64,000 nt of DNA. It comes from Sulfurovum lithotrophicum. GTDB taxonomy: Bacteria > Campylobacterota > Campylobacteria > Campylobacterales > Sulfurovaceae. The translations under genes were made by a program, and so were the position numbers. Each line of letters opens with the position of its first letter. Position 1 is the stretch's first letter. The stretch lies in NCBI RefSeq assembly GCF_000987835.1, contig NZ_CP011308.1:124001-188000 (forward strand). The letters are read 5' to 3'. The notes under the pieces are model-generated. The model worked only from the letters and a program-made list of their open reading frames with translations. It did not search any database and was not told the origin of the DNA. Shown here in pieces: positions 52,551 to 62,511 of this stretch.

Positions 52551-54524
52551 CTACAGTTTTTTGATTTTTGCTATCTCATCCCGCAGCCGTGCTGCCTCTT
52601 CAAACTCCAGATTCTTAGCGGCAGCAAGCATTTTAGCCTTGAGTTCCTTGACAAGCTGCTGCCGTTCGGCTTTGGGCATCTTGTCAAGTTTGCTGCGTTT
52701 ATTGTAAAGTTCGCCGGCGTCTTCCACCTTCAGATTGGTATCGAGCTCCCGTATGGTCGTCGTAGGCGTGATGCCGTGCGCTTTGTTGTAAGCAATCTGT
52801 TTCTGGCGTCTCTGCTGGGTGGTCTCGATCGTTTCCTTCATCGAGTCTGTCATCTTCTTGGCATACATAAGCACTTGGCCGTTGGCATTTCTTGCCGCCC
52901 TTCCGGCTGTCTGTATCAGCGAGGTCCGGGAGCGAAGGAAGCCCTCTTTATCCGCATCAAGTATAGCGACCAGGCTCACTTCGGGAAGGTCAAGCCCCTC
53001 CCTGAGAAGGTTGATACCCACGAGAATATCGAACTCTCCCAGACGCAGGGAACGGATCACCTGGTTCCGTTCGATAGCATCAAGGTCTGAATGCATATAG
53101 CGTGCCTTGAGACCAAGGTCATTGTAGTAACTTGTCAACTCCTCTGCCATCTTTTTTGTCAATACGGTGACAAGCACGCGTTCTCCCCTCTCTATCACCG
53201 GCTTCATCCTGTCATGCAGGTCCTCCACCTGGTAGGTGCTGTCGATGACCTCTATCTCCGGATCAAGCAGCCCTGTGGGGCGTACCACCTGTTCAGCCAC
53301 CACAGGGGAGAGTTTTATCTCCAAAGGTGCAGGTGTTGCGGAGACGAAGAGATAATGTGGTGCCTTGTTGATGTATTCGTCAAACATCAGAGGCCGGTTG
53401 TCAAGTGCCGAGGGGAGCCTGAAACCATGGTCAACCAGTACCTCTTTTCTGCTTCTGTCCCCGGCATACATTCCTCTGAACTGAGGAAGAGAGACATGCG
53501 ATTCGTCAACGATCACAAGGTAGTCGTCATGCATCGCTTCAAAATAGTCCATCATTGAGTAGGGAGTCTCTCCGGGCTTTTTCCCGGTTAGATGACGTGA
53601 GTAATTTTCGATCCCTTTGCACATCCCCGTTGCCTCTATCATCTCCAGATCGAACTCCGTTCTCTGTTTTAAGCGGTTGTATTCGATCATCCTGTCCTCT
53701 TTCTGAAAATAGGCCAGCCGCTCATCCAGTTCCTCTTCGATGGTCTTGACCGCCCGTGCCAGTTTCTCTTTGCTGACGATGAACTGGTTGGCAGAGTAGA
53801 CAGTGACCTCTTTGAGATCTCTGTTCTTTTCTCCGGTCAGTGAGTTGAATTCGTAGATCGCTTCCACTTCATCCCCAAAGAACTCTATACGTATAGCAAA
53901 TTCATCCGAATAGGCCGGATAGATATCCACCACTTCGCCGCTGACACGGAAATTCCCGATATCGAAGAATTCATCGTTGCGTTTGTATCCCATATCGACG
54001 AACTTGAGCAGCAGATCTTTCTGATTGTATTCTTCTCCCACGACCAGTTTCTGTACAATGGTCTTGTAGTCTTCCGGGGAACCCAAACCGTAGTTGGCCG
54101 AGACCGATGCGATGACAATGACATCATCGTGACTGAGCAGAGAGGCGGTCGTACTCAGACGCAGTCGTTCCAGCTCTTCATTGACAGAAGAGTCCTTCTC
54201 TATGAAAAGGTCCTGACGCGGTAGGTAGGCTTCCGGCTGATAATAGTCGTAATAGGAGATAAAGTACTCCACATGGTTGTTCGGGAAAAAACTTTTGAAC
54301 TCAGAATAAAGCTGTGCCGCCAGTGTTTTGTTATGTGTCATGATGAGTGTAGGTTTTTTGGTCTTCTCGATCACCTTTGCCATTGTATAGGTCTTCCCCG
54401 ATCCCGTGACACCCAGCAGAGTCTGGTAGCGGTTGCCTGACTCGATGGATTTGACAAGAGAATCGATGGCTGTGGGCTGGTCTCCGGCAGGCTTATAGGG
54501 GCTGCTTACGGTAAAGTCTGGCAT
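52551..54524 (-). CDS. uvrB: Excinuclease ABC subunit UvrB
   Basis: A 657-residue DNA damage verification helicase of nucleotide excision repair. Walker A is [12 protein letters not shown] (about 35-46), the beta-hairpin is [15 protein letters not shown], the helicase motifs include [27 protein letters not shown] and QTAGRAARN, and the C-terminal UVR domain is [16 protein letters not shown]. The ATG at 54524 follows AGAGGAAGT; the frame open to 54554 lacks an RBS. It stands alone. Confidence 0.97.
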   Translation of the reverse strand: MPDFTVSSPYKPAGDQPTAIDSLVKSIESGNRYQTLLGVTGSGKTYTMAKVIEKTKKPTLIMTHNKTLAAQLYSEFKSFFPNNHVEYFISYYDYYQPEAYLPRQDLFIEKDSSVNEELERLRLSTTASLLSHDDVIVIASVSANYGLGSPEDYKTIVQKLVVGEEYNQKDLLLKFVDMGYKRNDEFFDIGNFRVSGEVVDIYPAYSDEFAIRIEFFGDEVEAIYEFNSLTGEKNRDLKEVTVYSANQFIVSKEKLARAVKTIEEELDERLAYFQKEDRMIEYNRLKQRTEFDLEMIEATGMCKGIENYSRHLTGKKPGETPYSMMDYFEAMHDDYLVIVDESHVSLPQFRGMYAGDRSRKEVLVDHGFRLPSALDNRPLMFDEYINKAPHYLFVSATPAPLEIKLSPVVAEQVVRPTGLLDPEIEVIDSTYQVEDLHDRMKPVIERGERVLVTVLTKKMAEELTSYYNDLGLKARYMHSDLDAIERNQVIRSLRLGEFDILVGINLLREGLDLPEVSLVAILDADKEGFLRSRTSLIQTAGRAARNANGQVLMYAKKMTDSMKETIETTQQRRQKQIAYNKAHGITPTTTIRELDTNLKVEDAGELYNKRSKLDKMPKAERQQLVKELKAKMLAAAKNLEFEEAARLRDEIAKIKKL

Positions 54525-54702
54525 ACTTCCTCTTCGTGGACTTAAAATAATCATTATAGTACATATAAATGATATGATGTGATTTTAGCATAATATTAAA
54601 AAGATGTAATACCAACGCGGTAAATCATTCAATTTTAGTTCTTAGACTTTACGTCCATTTATCGCCACTCTTTTGACAGGAGAGGATAAAGTGAAGTTAG
54701 AG

Positions 54703-54708
54703 TATAAT
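54703..54708 (+). promoter_or_regulatory. -10 box of the polysaccharide export operon
   Basis: TATAAT in GAGTATAATATCAC, 38 bases before the first gene of the capsule-type operon. The 221-bp gap after uvrB shows no gene. Confidence 0.55.
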
Positions 54709-54745
54709 ATCACTATTATTTCAGGAAAGAAAAGGGGAAGGGGAA

Positions 54746-55498
54746 GTGTCTTATAGTGTGAAATTAATTATTCTGTTTGCCGTTGCCATGCTGTTGAATG
54801 GATGTGCCGGAAAATCAGATTACGAGCTTTTGCAGTCAAATAAGACTATTGAGGAAAAGAATGTAAGCAGCAGAAGTATCGAATACCGTATCCTGCCACA
54901 AGACAGGCTTGATGTGACTCTCTTTAAAGATCCTCAGCAGAATATAGGAACAGGGGCCAGATTAGGAGAATCGATAAAACAGGAAGGAATATTGGTCAAT
55001 GCATCAGGCTATATAACGCTTCCTCTGATAGAAAAGATCAAAGTTGCCGGCTTGACCCAGTCCGAGGCAGCAGAACATATTATGAAAGAGTATAAAAAGC
55101 ATCTGAATTCTCCTACCGTATATGTTGAGGTCATGAATAAGCGGCTTTATGTCCTGGGAGAAGTTAAAACCCCGGGAGTCCTTAAACTGGATAAGGAGAA
55201 AATGACTTTATTTGAAGCATTAGCCTTTGCAGGAGGGTTGACTGACTCTGCTGTAAGGAGTGAAATATTGATCATCTCAAATGATACCCGGAAAGGTATG
55301 AAGATACGTAAAGTTGATCTTACCAATTTTGATACAATGCGTTATGCGGGTTTGATGCTCAGACCAAATGACATCGTATATGTCAAACCGAATAAGTGGA
55401 AAAAATTCAAAGTTGCCTCTGATGACATGACTTCACCATTTGAAACGATATCAAAAGTTGCAGCTCCATTCGTGACACTTAAATATTTAAGTAAATAA
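54746..55498 (+). CDS. Polysaccharide export outer-membrane lipoprotein (Wza/KpsD-type)
   Basis: A 250-residue protein from GTG 54746 (AAGGGGAAGGGGAA ahead). The lipobox is LLNGC. The Poly_export domain (about 48-125: YRILPQDRLDVTLF, GYITLPLIEKIKVAGL) is followed by an SLBB domain (about 130-215: VLGEVKTPGVLKLDKEKMTLFEALAFAGGL core). It forms the outer-membrane exit for capsule-like polysaccharide. An alternative GTG at 54758 would also keep the signal. Confidence 0.9.
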   Translation: MSYSVKLIILFAVAMLLNGCAGKSDYELLQSNKTIEEKNVSSRSIEYRILPQDRLDVTLFKDPQQNIGTGARLGESIKQEGILVNASGYITLPLIEKIKVAGLTQSEAAEHIMKEYKKHLNSPTVYVEVMNKRLYVLGEVKTPGVLKLDKEKMTLFEALAFAGGLTDSAVRSEILIISNDTRKGMKIRKVDLTNFDTMRYAGLMLRPNDIVYVKPNKWKKFKVASDDMTSPFETISKVAAPFVTLKYLSK

Positions 55499-55556
55499 AG
55501 AGTAAATAAAACTCAAAGGGTGATATTGAATAATTATAAATGGGCAGGAATATAAT

Positions 55557-56339
55557 TTGAAATCACGAAAACCATTACATATTTTCCTGGCTGTAGAGAA
55601 AGCACTTTTTCTTAGAGAATTAAATAGAAAAATCAGTGTCGGAAAAGCAGGGCTGTTCTGGACATTCTTTGAACCGTTTATGCAAGTGACTATGTTTATC
55701 CTTATCAGGGTGCAGATTATGGGAAGAGCAAGTGCAAATTACGATATCTATGTGTTTATGGCTTCAGGATTTATAGCATTCAATATGTTCAGAAAAATAT
55801 TTGGGGGATCTTCGAATATATTTATCTCCAATAAAGGACTTTATACCTATAAACAGGTGAAACCTATAGATACCATGATCGCGAAGTCACTTGAATCAAT
55901 GTTCATAACAAGTATCATTATATTTTTGTTCGTATGTATCGGTTTTTTCTGGCAGTATGACAATATGAAACCCGAGAACTTGTTAATGGTGGTTGCCGGT
56001 TATCTATGGCTGGCACTGTTTGCTTTTGGTCTTGGACTTATCGTGGCTGTCGGGAACACTTTCTTTGTCAGTATAGGCAAAATAGTTGCCGTTACTTCTT
56101 TTGGTCTAATGATCGTCTCGGCAGTTTTTTTCCCTTTAATCAGTGTAACACCTGAGTATCAGAAATATTTTCTTTACAATCCTTTGGTGCATTTCATGGA
56201 AATGATACATGGAGCATATCTTTATGACCTGGATGACCGGTTCGTTGATTATAGATATATGGCACTTTGGACCGTTGTTTCTCTATTTATAGGCATATGG
56301 TTGTATACACGACAGGAAAAGAAGATTATATCGATATGA
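55557..56339 (+). CDS. Polysaccharide ABC exporter permease (KpsM-like)
   Basis: A 260-residue ABC-2 permease with six membrane segments: an N-terminal FFEPFMQVTMFILIR, ASGFIAFNMFRKIFGGSSN, then YNPLVHFMEMIHGAYLYDL near the C-terminus, all typical of KpsM. It probably starts at TTG 55557 (AGGAATATAAT ahead). It overlaps the ATPase gene by 4 bases (ATGA). The substrate is a lipid-linked polysaccharide. Confidence 0.9.
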   Translation: MKSRKPLHIFLAVEKALFLRELNRKISVGKAGLFWTFFEPFMQVTMFILIRVQIMGRASANYDIYVFMASGFIAFNMFRKIFGGSSNIFISNKGLYTYKQVKPIDTMIAKSLESMFITSIIIFLFVCIGFFWQYDNMKPENLLMVVAGYLWLALFAFGLGLIVAVGNTFFVSIGKIVAVTSFGLMIVSAVFFPLISVTPEYQKYFLYNPLVHFMEMIHGAYLYDLDDRFVDYRYMALWTVVSLFIGIWLYTRQEKKIISI

Positions 56340-57010
56340 TTGAGCTACGCAATGTTACCAAGTATTTTTTGACGAATGAAGATCAAAAATATATTCTTGA
56401 TGATGTCACCATGACACTACCGGAAATAAATATCGGTATTCTGGGACGCAATGGTTCAGGAAAGTCTACACTTATGAGAATGCTTGGAAAGATCGAATTC
56501 CCGAACAGGGGCAGTATTTATTCTAAAAAAAGTTTCTCCTGGCCATTAGGATTGAGCGGAGGATCCGTACCGAATATGACGGGAAAAGCAAATATTAAAT
56601 TTGTCTGTACCCTTTATAATAAAACACATGAAGAGACAAGAAAGATCATTGAGTATGTCAAGGACTTTGCCGAACTTGGGGATTATTTCGATATGCCTAT
56701 AAAAACGTATTCGTCAGGTATGAAAGGAAGGTTGGGATTTGGATTAAGCTTGGCCTTTGATTTTGATTATATGCTTATAGATGAAACATTGTCAACAGGG
56801 GATGCCAGTTTTAAAGAGAAGGCTCAAAAAGCACTTCGGGAAAAGATCGCACATTGTCATATTCTATTGGTCAGTCACAATATGAAAACATTAAGTGAGC
56901 TTTGTCAGGCAGGTCTCTTGCTTCATGAGGGAAAATTATATTATTATGAAGATATAGATGATGCAATTAACCGTTATAAAGAAATCAACAGAAGCAAAGG
57001 CAGCACATGA
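56336..57010 (+). CDS. Polysaccharide ABC exporter ATPase (KpsT-like)
   Basis: A 224-residue ATPase: Walker A GRNGSGKSTLMRML (about 38-51), signature YSSGMKGRLGFGLSLAF, Walker B YMLIDETLSTGD and switch HNMKTLSELC. This divergent SSGM signature is characteristic of KpsT-type capsule exporters. The start ATG at 56336 overlaps the permease stop, and the next gene starts in its own stop (ATGA). Confidence 0.93.
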   Translation: MIELRNVTKYFLTNEDQKYILDDVTMTLPEINIGILGRNGSGKSTLMRMLGKIEFPNRGSIYSKKSFSWPLGLSGGSVPNMTGKANIKFVCTLYNKTHEETRKIIEYVKDFAELGDYFDMPIKTYSSGMKGRLGFGLSLAFDFDYMLIDETLSTGDASFKEKAQKALREKIAHCHILLVSHNMKTLSELCQAGLLLHEGKLYYYEDIDDAINRYKEINRSKGST

Positions 57011-58101
57011 AAGCATTTATAAAACTTTTTTTCTTGGTTCTATTTATTATGATCTCAATATATATTGTCTATATTGAGACAGAAAGATACGAGTCAACGA
57101 GTATTGTCAGGTTATATGACCTTTCCCAAAAACAGCAACTTGACCTTAGTTCTGCTATGCTTGGTGAACCTTCTGACGATACGCAGGATTCAGCTATCAT
57201 TGAACTTTATATACGTTCCAATGAAATGTATGAGTATCTTGATAAGAAATATCATCTTTCACAATATTATACCAGTGAAACAGTAGATTTCATTCACAGG
57301 CTTTATAAAGATACACCCATACCGTATTATTATGCAGGTAAAAAAAATCTTCTGGAACGATACAATAGTGACCTGGAAGTGATATATGATGAAACATCTG
57401 GTACGATCTCTCTTGCTTTTGCCCATGCGGATCCTGTCAAATCCAAACAGATATTGGACAGTATCATAACGCATTCGGATGAGGTCATCAATAAATTTTT
57501 TCAGGAAAATGCCATATTGGGATTGAGGTTTATCATTCAGCAAAGCAAACAGAATAAAGCTTCGTTTGTGAAAGCCATCAAAGCATTGATCAAATTTCAA
57601 AATGAACATGGGACCATCGATCCGAATATTGATGTGGAGCGAAAAACAACAATCCTCGCGACCCTGGAAACAGATCTTGTAAAAAGTGAAGTAGATTATA
57701 GCAGTAAACTAAGGACTTGGAACCCCAACGGTACTGAGATGAAAATGCTTAAAGAAACTATCGATAATCTTAAAAAATCAATAAGGAAGATCAAAAAAGA
57801 ATTGGCAGGTGCCACGAAGCTGAATGAACTGAACACAAATGTTTTTGAATATGAACTTTTAAAAAGTGAGATGGATTTCAGTAAACAAGTTTATCAACAG
57901 TCATTAATGACTCTTGAAGAACTTAAAACAGAAGTAAGCCAAACGGCCAAACATCTTGTAGTTATTAGTTCACCAAGAGTAGCCGATACATATACCTATC
58001 CGGATGTGATATGGGATCTCTTTACCACTTTGGTTATTCTTTTATTGTTATATTTTATTTTAATGGCAATCCTTATGATCATAAACGATCATAAAGATTA
58101 A
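57007..58101 (+). CDS. Capsule export inner-membrane adaptor (KpsE/Wzz-like)
   Basis: A 364-residue protein with membrane segments at both ends (about 6-25 and 333-355) and a long periplasmic coiled-coil middle (about 170-310), the plan of KpsE polysaccharide co-polymerase/adaptor proteins. SQTAKHLVVISSPRVADTYTYPD before the last segment is the Pro-containing KpsE-type motif (quoted core: VVISSPRVADTYTYPD). It links the ABC exporter to the outer-membrane lipoprotein. Confidence 0.88.
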   Translation: MKAFIKLFFLVLFIMISIYIVYIETERYESTSIVRLYDLSQKQQLDLSSAMLGEPSDDTQDSAIIELYIRSNEMYEYLDKKYHLSQYYTSETVDFIHRLYKDTPIPYYYAGKKNLLERYNSDLEVIYDETSGTISLAFAHADPVKSKQILDSIITHSDEVINKFFQENAILGLRFIIQQSKQNKASFVKAIKALIKFQNEHGTIDPNIDVERKTTILATLETDLVKSEVDYSSKLRTWNPNGTEMKMLKETIDNLKKSIRKIKKELAGATKLNELNTNVFEYELLKSEMDFSKQVYQQSLMTLEELKTEVSQTAKHLVVISSPRVADTYTYPDVIWDLFTTLVILLLLYFILMAILMIINDHKD

Positions 58102-58161
58102 GCCCGAATAGTATTGTAAATCGATGAATATAAATGTAAGTATGGGCCCGGTACTGTCCAA

Positions 58162-60009
58162 ATGTTGAAAAAAATTCTTTATATCATGTGGTATGAGCGC
58201 AAGAGCAACCCTTTTAGAGTGATAAGAAAGTCGTATGCCCGGTTTAAAAAAAATGGGATGAAAGAAGTGCGTTCCCATTTGAACAGAGAATATTATTCTT
58301 TGGTCCCCAGTGCAAGCAGCAACAAAGAGAAAGCATCCACATACAGCCAGTGGATACGAAAGAATGAAAAAGCCGTTAAGAAAATCAGCGAGTTGTCGTA
58401 CAACCCGTTGATCTCCATCATCACACCGACCTATAATACTGAAAAAAAATATTTGATTGCCATGATAGAGTCTGTCCGGAAACAGGTTTACGGGAATTGG
58501 GAATTGTGTATTGCGGATGATGCGTCAAGCTCCAAAGAGACACTGGAGACACTTAAATACTATGAGGGGCTTGACGAGCGTATCAAAGTACTTTATAGAG
58601 AGAGAAACGGTCACATATGCGAAGCATCGAACTCTGCACTTTCTGTGGCGACCGGTCAATATGTTTTGTTCCTGGATCATGATGATATGCTTTCTTCCGA
58701 TGCATTGTACCGGATGGCAAGAAGACTTAACAATAAGCCGGGACTGAAACTCATTTATGCAGATGAGGATAAAATAGATAAGCAGAACAGACGTTTTGAA
58801 CCCCATTTCAAATCAGACTGGAACCCTGACATGTTCTTTTCCCAGAACTATATTTCCCATCCTGCACTGATATCCAAAAAGATCGTGGATATTGTAGGAG
58901 GTTTTAGAAAAGGATACGAAGGCAGTCAGGATTATGACCTGATCCTGAGGTCTCTGCTGCATATAGAAGATGAGGAGATCGCACATATACCCAAAATTCT
59001 TTATCATTGGCGTGCGATCAAAGGTTCGACAGCTTTAGACCCTGCCGAAAAGCATTATACGACCGATGCAGGTATCAAGGCACTGCAGAGTTATTTTAGA
59101 GAAACAGGCGGGGATGTCACTGTAGAGAAAGGAATGTTGGAAAATACGTACAAAGTAACGTATCATATAAGGAGAGAGTATCCGCTTGTCTCACTATTGA
59201 TTCCAACGCGTGACGGGTATGAGGTTCTTTCCAAGTGTATTGAAAGTATTTTGAAGTATACGGACTATCCGAACTATGAGATTATTATTTTGGATAATGA
59301 AACGACCGATGTCCGTACGCTGGAATATTTTGAAAAAATTAAAACATATGAACATATCAGGATCGTGGAATATCACTATCCTTTCAATTACTCTGCGATC
59401 AATAACTTCGGTGCTACTCTGGCGAAAGGTGAAATATTAGGGCTACTGAACAATGACGTTGAGATTATCAGCTCGCACTGGCTTACCGAAATGGTACAGC
59501 ATGCCATACGTCCGGAAATCGGTGCGGTAGGTGCAATGCTTTACTATGATAACGATACCATACAGCATGCCGGTGTCGTGCTTGGTATCGGAGGTGTTGC
59601 AGGACATTCGCATAAATACTTCCCCAGGGGTTCGTTCGGCTATTTTTCCCGTCTGCAGATCATTCAGAACTATGCTGCGGTCACGGGTGCCTGTCTACTG
59701 GTAAGAAAGACATTATATGAAGAAGTGAACGGTTTGGATGAAAAGCACCTGAAAGTGGCTTTCAATGATGTAGATTTTTGTCTCAAACTGCAAGCCAAGG
59801 GCTATAGGAACCTATGGACCCCTTATGTGGAACTCTATCATCACGAATCAGTAAGCAGAGGCTCGGAAGATACAAAGGAGAAGCAGGAACGGTTCAGGCA
59901 GGAGATCAGGTATATGAAGAAAAAGTGGAAAAAGAATCTAGAGAATGACCGTTGCTACAATAGACATTTGACCAAAATGTTTGAAGACTTCAGAATTTCG
60001 CTCAGTTAA
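58162..60009 (+). CDS. Two-domain family 2 glycosyltransferase
   Basis: A 615-residue cytoplasmic protein with two GT-A domains. Domain one (about 90-300) has ISIITPTYNTEKKYLIAMIE and DDASS, then the metal motif LFLDHDDMLSSDALY. Domain two (about 335-570) has LLIPTRDGYEVLSKCIESI, LDNETTD and LNNDVEIISSHWL, then FNDVDFCLKLQAKGYRNLW and HHESVSRG. Such proteins often add two different sugars to a polysaccharide or O-chain. The sugars are not deducible. Confidence 0.92.
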   Translation: MLKKILYIMWYERKSNPFRVIRKSYARFKKNGMKEVRSHLNREYYSLVPSASSNKEKASTYSQWIRKNEKAVKKISELSYNPLISIITPTYNTEKKYLIAMIESVRKQVYGNWELCIADDASSSKETLETLKYYEGLDERIKVLYRERNGHICEASNSALSVATGQYVLFLDHDDMLSSDALYRMARRLNNKPGLKLIYADEDKIDKQNRRFEPHFKSDWNPDMFFSQNYISHPALISKKIVDIVGGFRKGYEGSQDYDLILRSLLHIEDEEIAHIPKILYHWRAIKGSTALDPAEKHYTTDAGIKALQSYFRETGGDVTVEKGMLENTYKVTYHIRREYPLVSLLIPTRDGYEVLSKCIESILKYTDYPNYEIIILDNETTDVRTLEYFEKIKTYEHIRIVEYHYPFNYSAINNFGATLAKGEILGLLNNDVEIISSHWLTEMVQHAIRPEIGAVGAMLYYDNDTIQHAGVVLGIGGVAGHSHKYFPRGSFGYFSRLQIIQNYAAVTGACLLVRKTLYEEVNGLDEKHLKVAFNDVDFCLKLQAKGYRNLWTPYVELYHHESVSRGSEDTKEKQERFRQEIRYMKKKWKKNLENDRCYNRHLTKMFEDFRISLS

Positions 60010-60041
60010 ATATTGAGAAGAGAGGGTATATAAGGATCATT

Positions 60042-61430
60042 ATGAAGTATATAAAAAGTTTTTTAAAGAACAAGTTGATACCAGGGAAAGGAATAGATGA
60101 ACCCCTTTCTCTAAAAGAGAAATATGATCTCGTCCTGCATATAGGAGCACCAAAGTCGGGTACTTCAGCATTACAGAATTTTTTTCTTAAAAACCGTTAT
60201 GTGTTGCAAAACAAAGAGATGGCCTACCCCAAACACGGTATGGATCCAAACGGTATTTCAGGGGGGCATTCAAAATTGGCGATCGCTTTGATAGAAAATC
60301 GTACTGATGATGCAAAGGTCTTGTTCTCTAGCTGGTATAATAATGCAAAAAGCAAAAACAGGCTGTTATTGCTCTCATCCGAATCATTTTTTAATCTTGC
60401 ACAAAAAATGGCACCTCTTTTATCAGGTAAGAGGGTATTGGTCATTGCCTATCACAGAGATATCGTTGAGTACTGTATCTCCGTACATAACCAAGTGATA
60501 AAAAGACATTTTGGTACCCTGAATTTTACCCAGTATGCACAGTCTATATTACGTAAGCAGAATAGTGCAGGCAATCTGATCAATAAGTCTTTTCTAAAGA
60601 TCTATCAGGAGTGGGAAAACTTGGTTGGTAGAGAAAATCTGATCGTAAGGCCCTACGGGAAGGATCATTTTACAGAAGGACGTATCGAAAAAGATTTTAT
60701 AGATCAGCTGGGAATGAAATTCGATGGTTTTGTGCTCAAAGACAAAAAGATCAACCCCAGCTATACGGAAGATGCCCTGGAATTAAAAAGAATGATCAAT
60801 TATGTGCTGGATCGAGAATCGCCGCACAATCATACGATCGATGTCTGTTTACAGGAGTATTCAGAAATGAACTCTGGAGTATCGTCGGGAAAGTATAAAA
60901 ATGGTCTGGATGATGAATTGTATATGCAGTTAAAATCTTTTTTTGCGGAAGAAGAAAAAAAGATCAGTGATACTTTCCTGAATGGTATCGATATCACAGA
61001 CAAGAAGAAAATACTGGTTTTTGACAAGAACAATGTTGCCGATAGGGAGCACATATCTCTTCAGAAGGCCTTTGACTATCTGCAGAAAAATGAAAAGATC
61101 AGAGAATATTTATATCACTGTACAGTTAAAAAACTTGAGCATGGATATAGTAATTATGCACTGTATAAACTGGCAGAACTTTTAAAGATCCCACATATTG
61201 AAAATTACGAAACAATTGACCACTGGTTTAAGCAGCCACAGCTGAATAGAATGAGTTCCGGTAAATACAAAGAGGCAGATATATTAAGAGATATCGCTAT
61301 CCTGCTTGAACGAAGAGGGGATGTGGAGAATGCCTACCGGATTATTAAAAGGGTATCCAGGTTGAGGCCGAAGGGAAAGAACATTGCTGATTTAAAAGCA
61401 TCCCTGAAAACACAGCTGAAATCCCAATAA
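60042..61430 (+). CDS. Sulfotransferase-like protein of the polysaccharide locus
   Basis: A 462-residue protein. Residues about 31-45 read HIGAPKSGTSALQNFF, a P-loop-like 5'-phosphosulfate binding motif of the sulfotransferase fold, and VLVIAYHRDIVEYCISVHNQ (about 130-150, R-D and S residues) resembles the 3'-phosphate site. The C-terminal 120 residues are helical and TPR-like (LERRGDVENAYRIIKRVSRL). It may sulfate a glycan, but no PAPS-synthesis genes are in view. AAGGATCATT precedes the ATG. Confidence 0.75.
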   Translation: MKYIKSFLKNKLIPGKGIDEPLSLKEKYDLVLHIGAPKSGTSALQNFFLKNRYVLQNKEMAYPKHGMDPNGISGGHSKLAIALIENRTDDAKVLFSSWYNNAKSKNRLLLLSSESFFNLAQKMAPLLSGKRVLVIAYHRDIVEYCISVHNQVIKRHFGTLNFTQYAQSILRKQNSAGNLINKSFLKIYQEWENLVGRENLIVRPYGKDHFTEGRIEKDFIDQLGMKFDGFVLKDKKINPSYTEDALELKRMINYVLDRESPHNHTIDVCLQEYSEMNSGVSSGKYKNGLDDELYMQLKSFFAEEEKKISDTFLNGIDITDKKKILVFDKNNVADREHISLQKAFDYLQKNEKIREYLYHCTVKKLEHGYSNYALYKLAELLKIPHIENYETIDHWFKQPQLNRMSSGKYKEADILRDIAILLERRGDVENAYRIIKRVSRLRPKGKNIADLKASLKTQLKSQ

Positions 61431-61434
61431 CGGT

Positions 61435-62364
61435 TTAATCCATTCCAAGAAATTCTTTGGCCTGTTTTCCCAAGGGGATAATGACACCGTCAGGAAGCGT
61501 TTTGATTTCAATCTTGTCACCCTTTTTAAATACAGCAGTCTCAAAAGTAATATGGATGCCGCATTTACTGGTAGAATGACCGGTAATCTCTTGTATATCA
61601 GGACGCATTTTATCCGCTTTTATTTCTTTCAGTAATGTACCATTTTTGTAAATGCCGACTATAACACTTTCAGAGCGTTTCATATGGATTACCCAGCCTC
61701 GTATTGTATTTTCGCTTATTTTACCCACGAGTCCATGGTAAAGTTTTTGTTTTTGTTTTTGTTTTTGTTTTTTTTGAGGTTCTTTTTTCTCTATCAGTGA
61801 CTTTAATGATTTATATTGCTTGGATTCTGATAATTTCCACAGTGACTGGGTATGTTCGTAGAGCTGCAGATCTTTCCTTACGAATATTTGTGTAAGCTCA
61901 CTTTTCTTTACTGCACCGAGGGAAAAAGATGGCCTTTGTATTTCTGCTGTATGAATGGTGATATCAGGAGCAATATGTGTTAAAAAAAGATCTATCTTGT
62001 CATAAGGTACGACGTAGTCAAAAAGTTCAAGACGTTTCAATGCATTTTTGATCCGTTTGCGCATATCCAGTTGAAATGTCTGTGGATTGATGAGGGGAAG
62101 ATAGTTCAGTGTGGAAAACCATGTTAAAAATGCCTCACTGTCTAATGTAGCCATGGCTTGACGGACCTCTTTGGAAAGATTTGGACTCATCTCATTTTCA
62201 ATATGTTGTTCAAGGACAGTATCGAAATATTCATAGGGATCCCGTATGATCACTACCGTAATGCACTCCTTGTTTGTGAACTTTATCTCTTCAAGAGGCT
62301 TGCGAAATACAGTAGCATTTACTATGTTCAGGTCCTGAAAATTCAGAATTTGGAAATCTCTCAT
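61435..62364 (-). CDS. Sulfotransferase-like protein lacking the N-terminal P-loop, with beta-domain tail
   Basis: A 309-residue protein on the opposite strand. ITVVIIRDPYEYFDTVLEQH (about 35-54) looks like the 3'-phosphate-binding part of a sulfotransferase fold, but the N-terminal P-loop segment is absent. The start is supported by GGAAAAGAGGG before the ATG. A Lys/Gln-rich linker (about 196-208) encoded by CAAAAA hexamers leads to a C-terminal beta domain (GWVIHMKRSESVIVGIYKNG core) also seen as an add-on in glycan enzymes. Function unknown. Confidence 0.6.
   Translation of the reverse strand: MRDFQILNFQDLNIVNATVFRKPLEEIKFTNKECITVVIIRDPYEYFDTVLEQHIENEMSPNLSKEVRQAMATLDSEAFLTWFSTLNYLPLINPQTFQLDMRKRIKNALKRLELFDYVVPYDKIDLFLTHIAPDITIHTAEIQRPSFSLGAVKKSELTQIFVRKDLQLYEHTQSLWKLSESKQYKSLKSLIEKKEPQKKQKQKQKQKLYHGLVGKISENTIRGWVIHMKRSESVIVGIYKNGTLLKEIKADKMRPDIQEITGHSTSKCGIHITFETAVFKKGDKIEIKTLPDGVIIPLGKQAKEFLGMD
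61743..61772. repeat. Hexamer microsatellite in the linker of the 61435-62364 gene
   Basis: GTTTTT repeated four times followed by a longer T run (CAAAAA on the coding strand), encoding alternating Gln-Lys. Hexamer changes would alter linker length without a frameshift. Confidence 0.75.
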
Positions 62365-62462
62365 ACAGAATACCCTCTTTTCCTTTTTTGTATTATATCA
62401 AAGAAGAGGTGATATTGTATTGTGCCTTTTCCTGTTACAGTAATGTTTACAATCGATTAGGA

Positions 62463-62468
62463 TATAAT
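62463..62468 (+). promoter_or_regulatory. -10 box of the RgpF-like gene
   Basis: TATAAT in AGGATATAATCCTC, 44 bases before the ATG. The divergent 147-bp gap shows nothing else. Confidence 0.55.
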
Positions 62469-62511
62469 CCTCTAATAAATAGTGCAGAAGAGTAAAGGAA
62501 TTTATCTGTTA

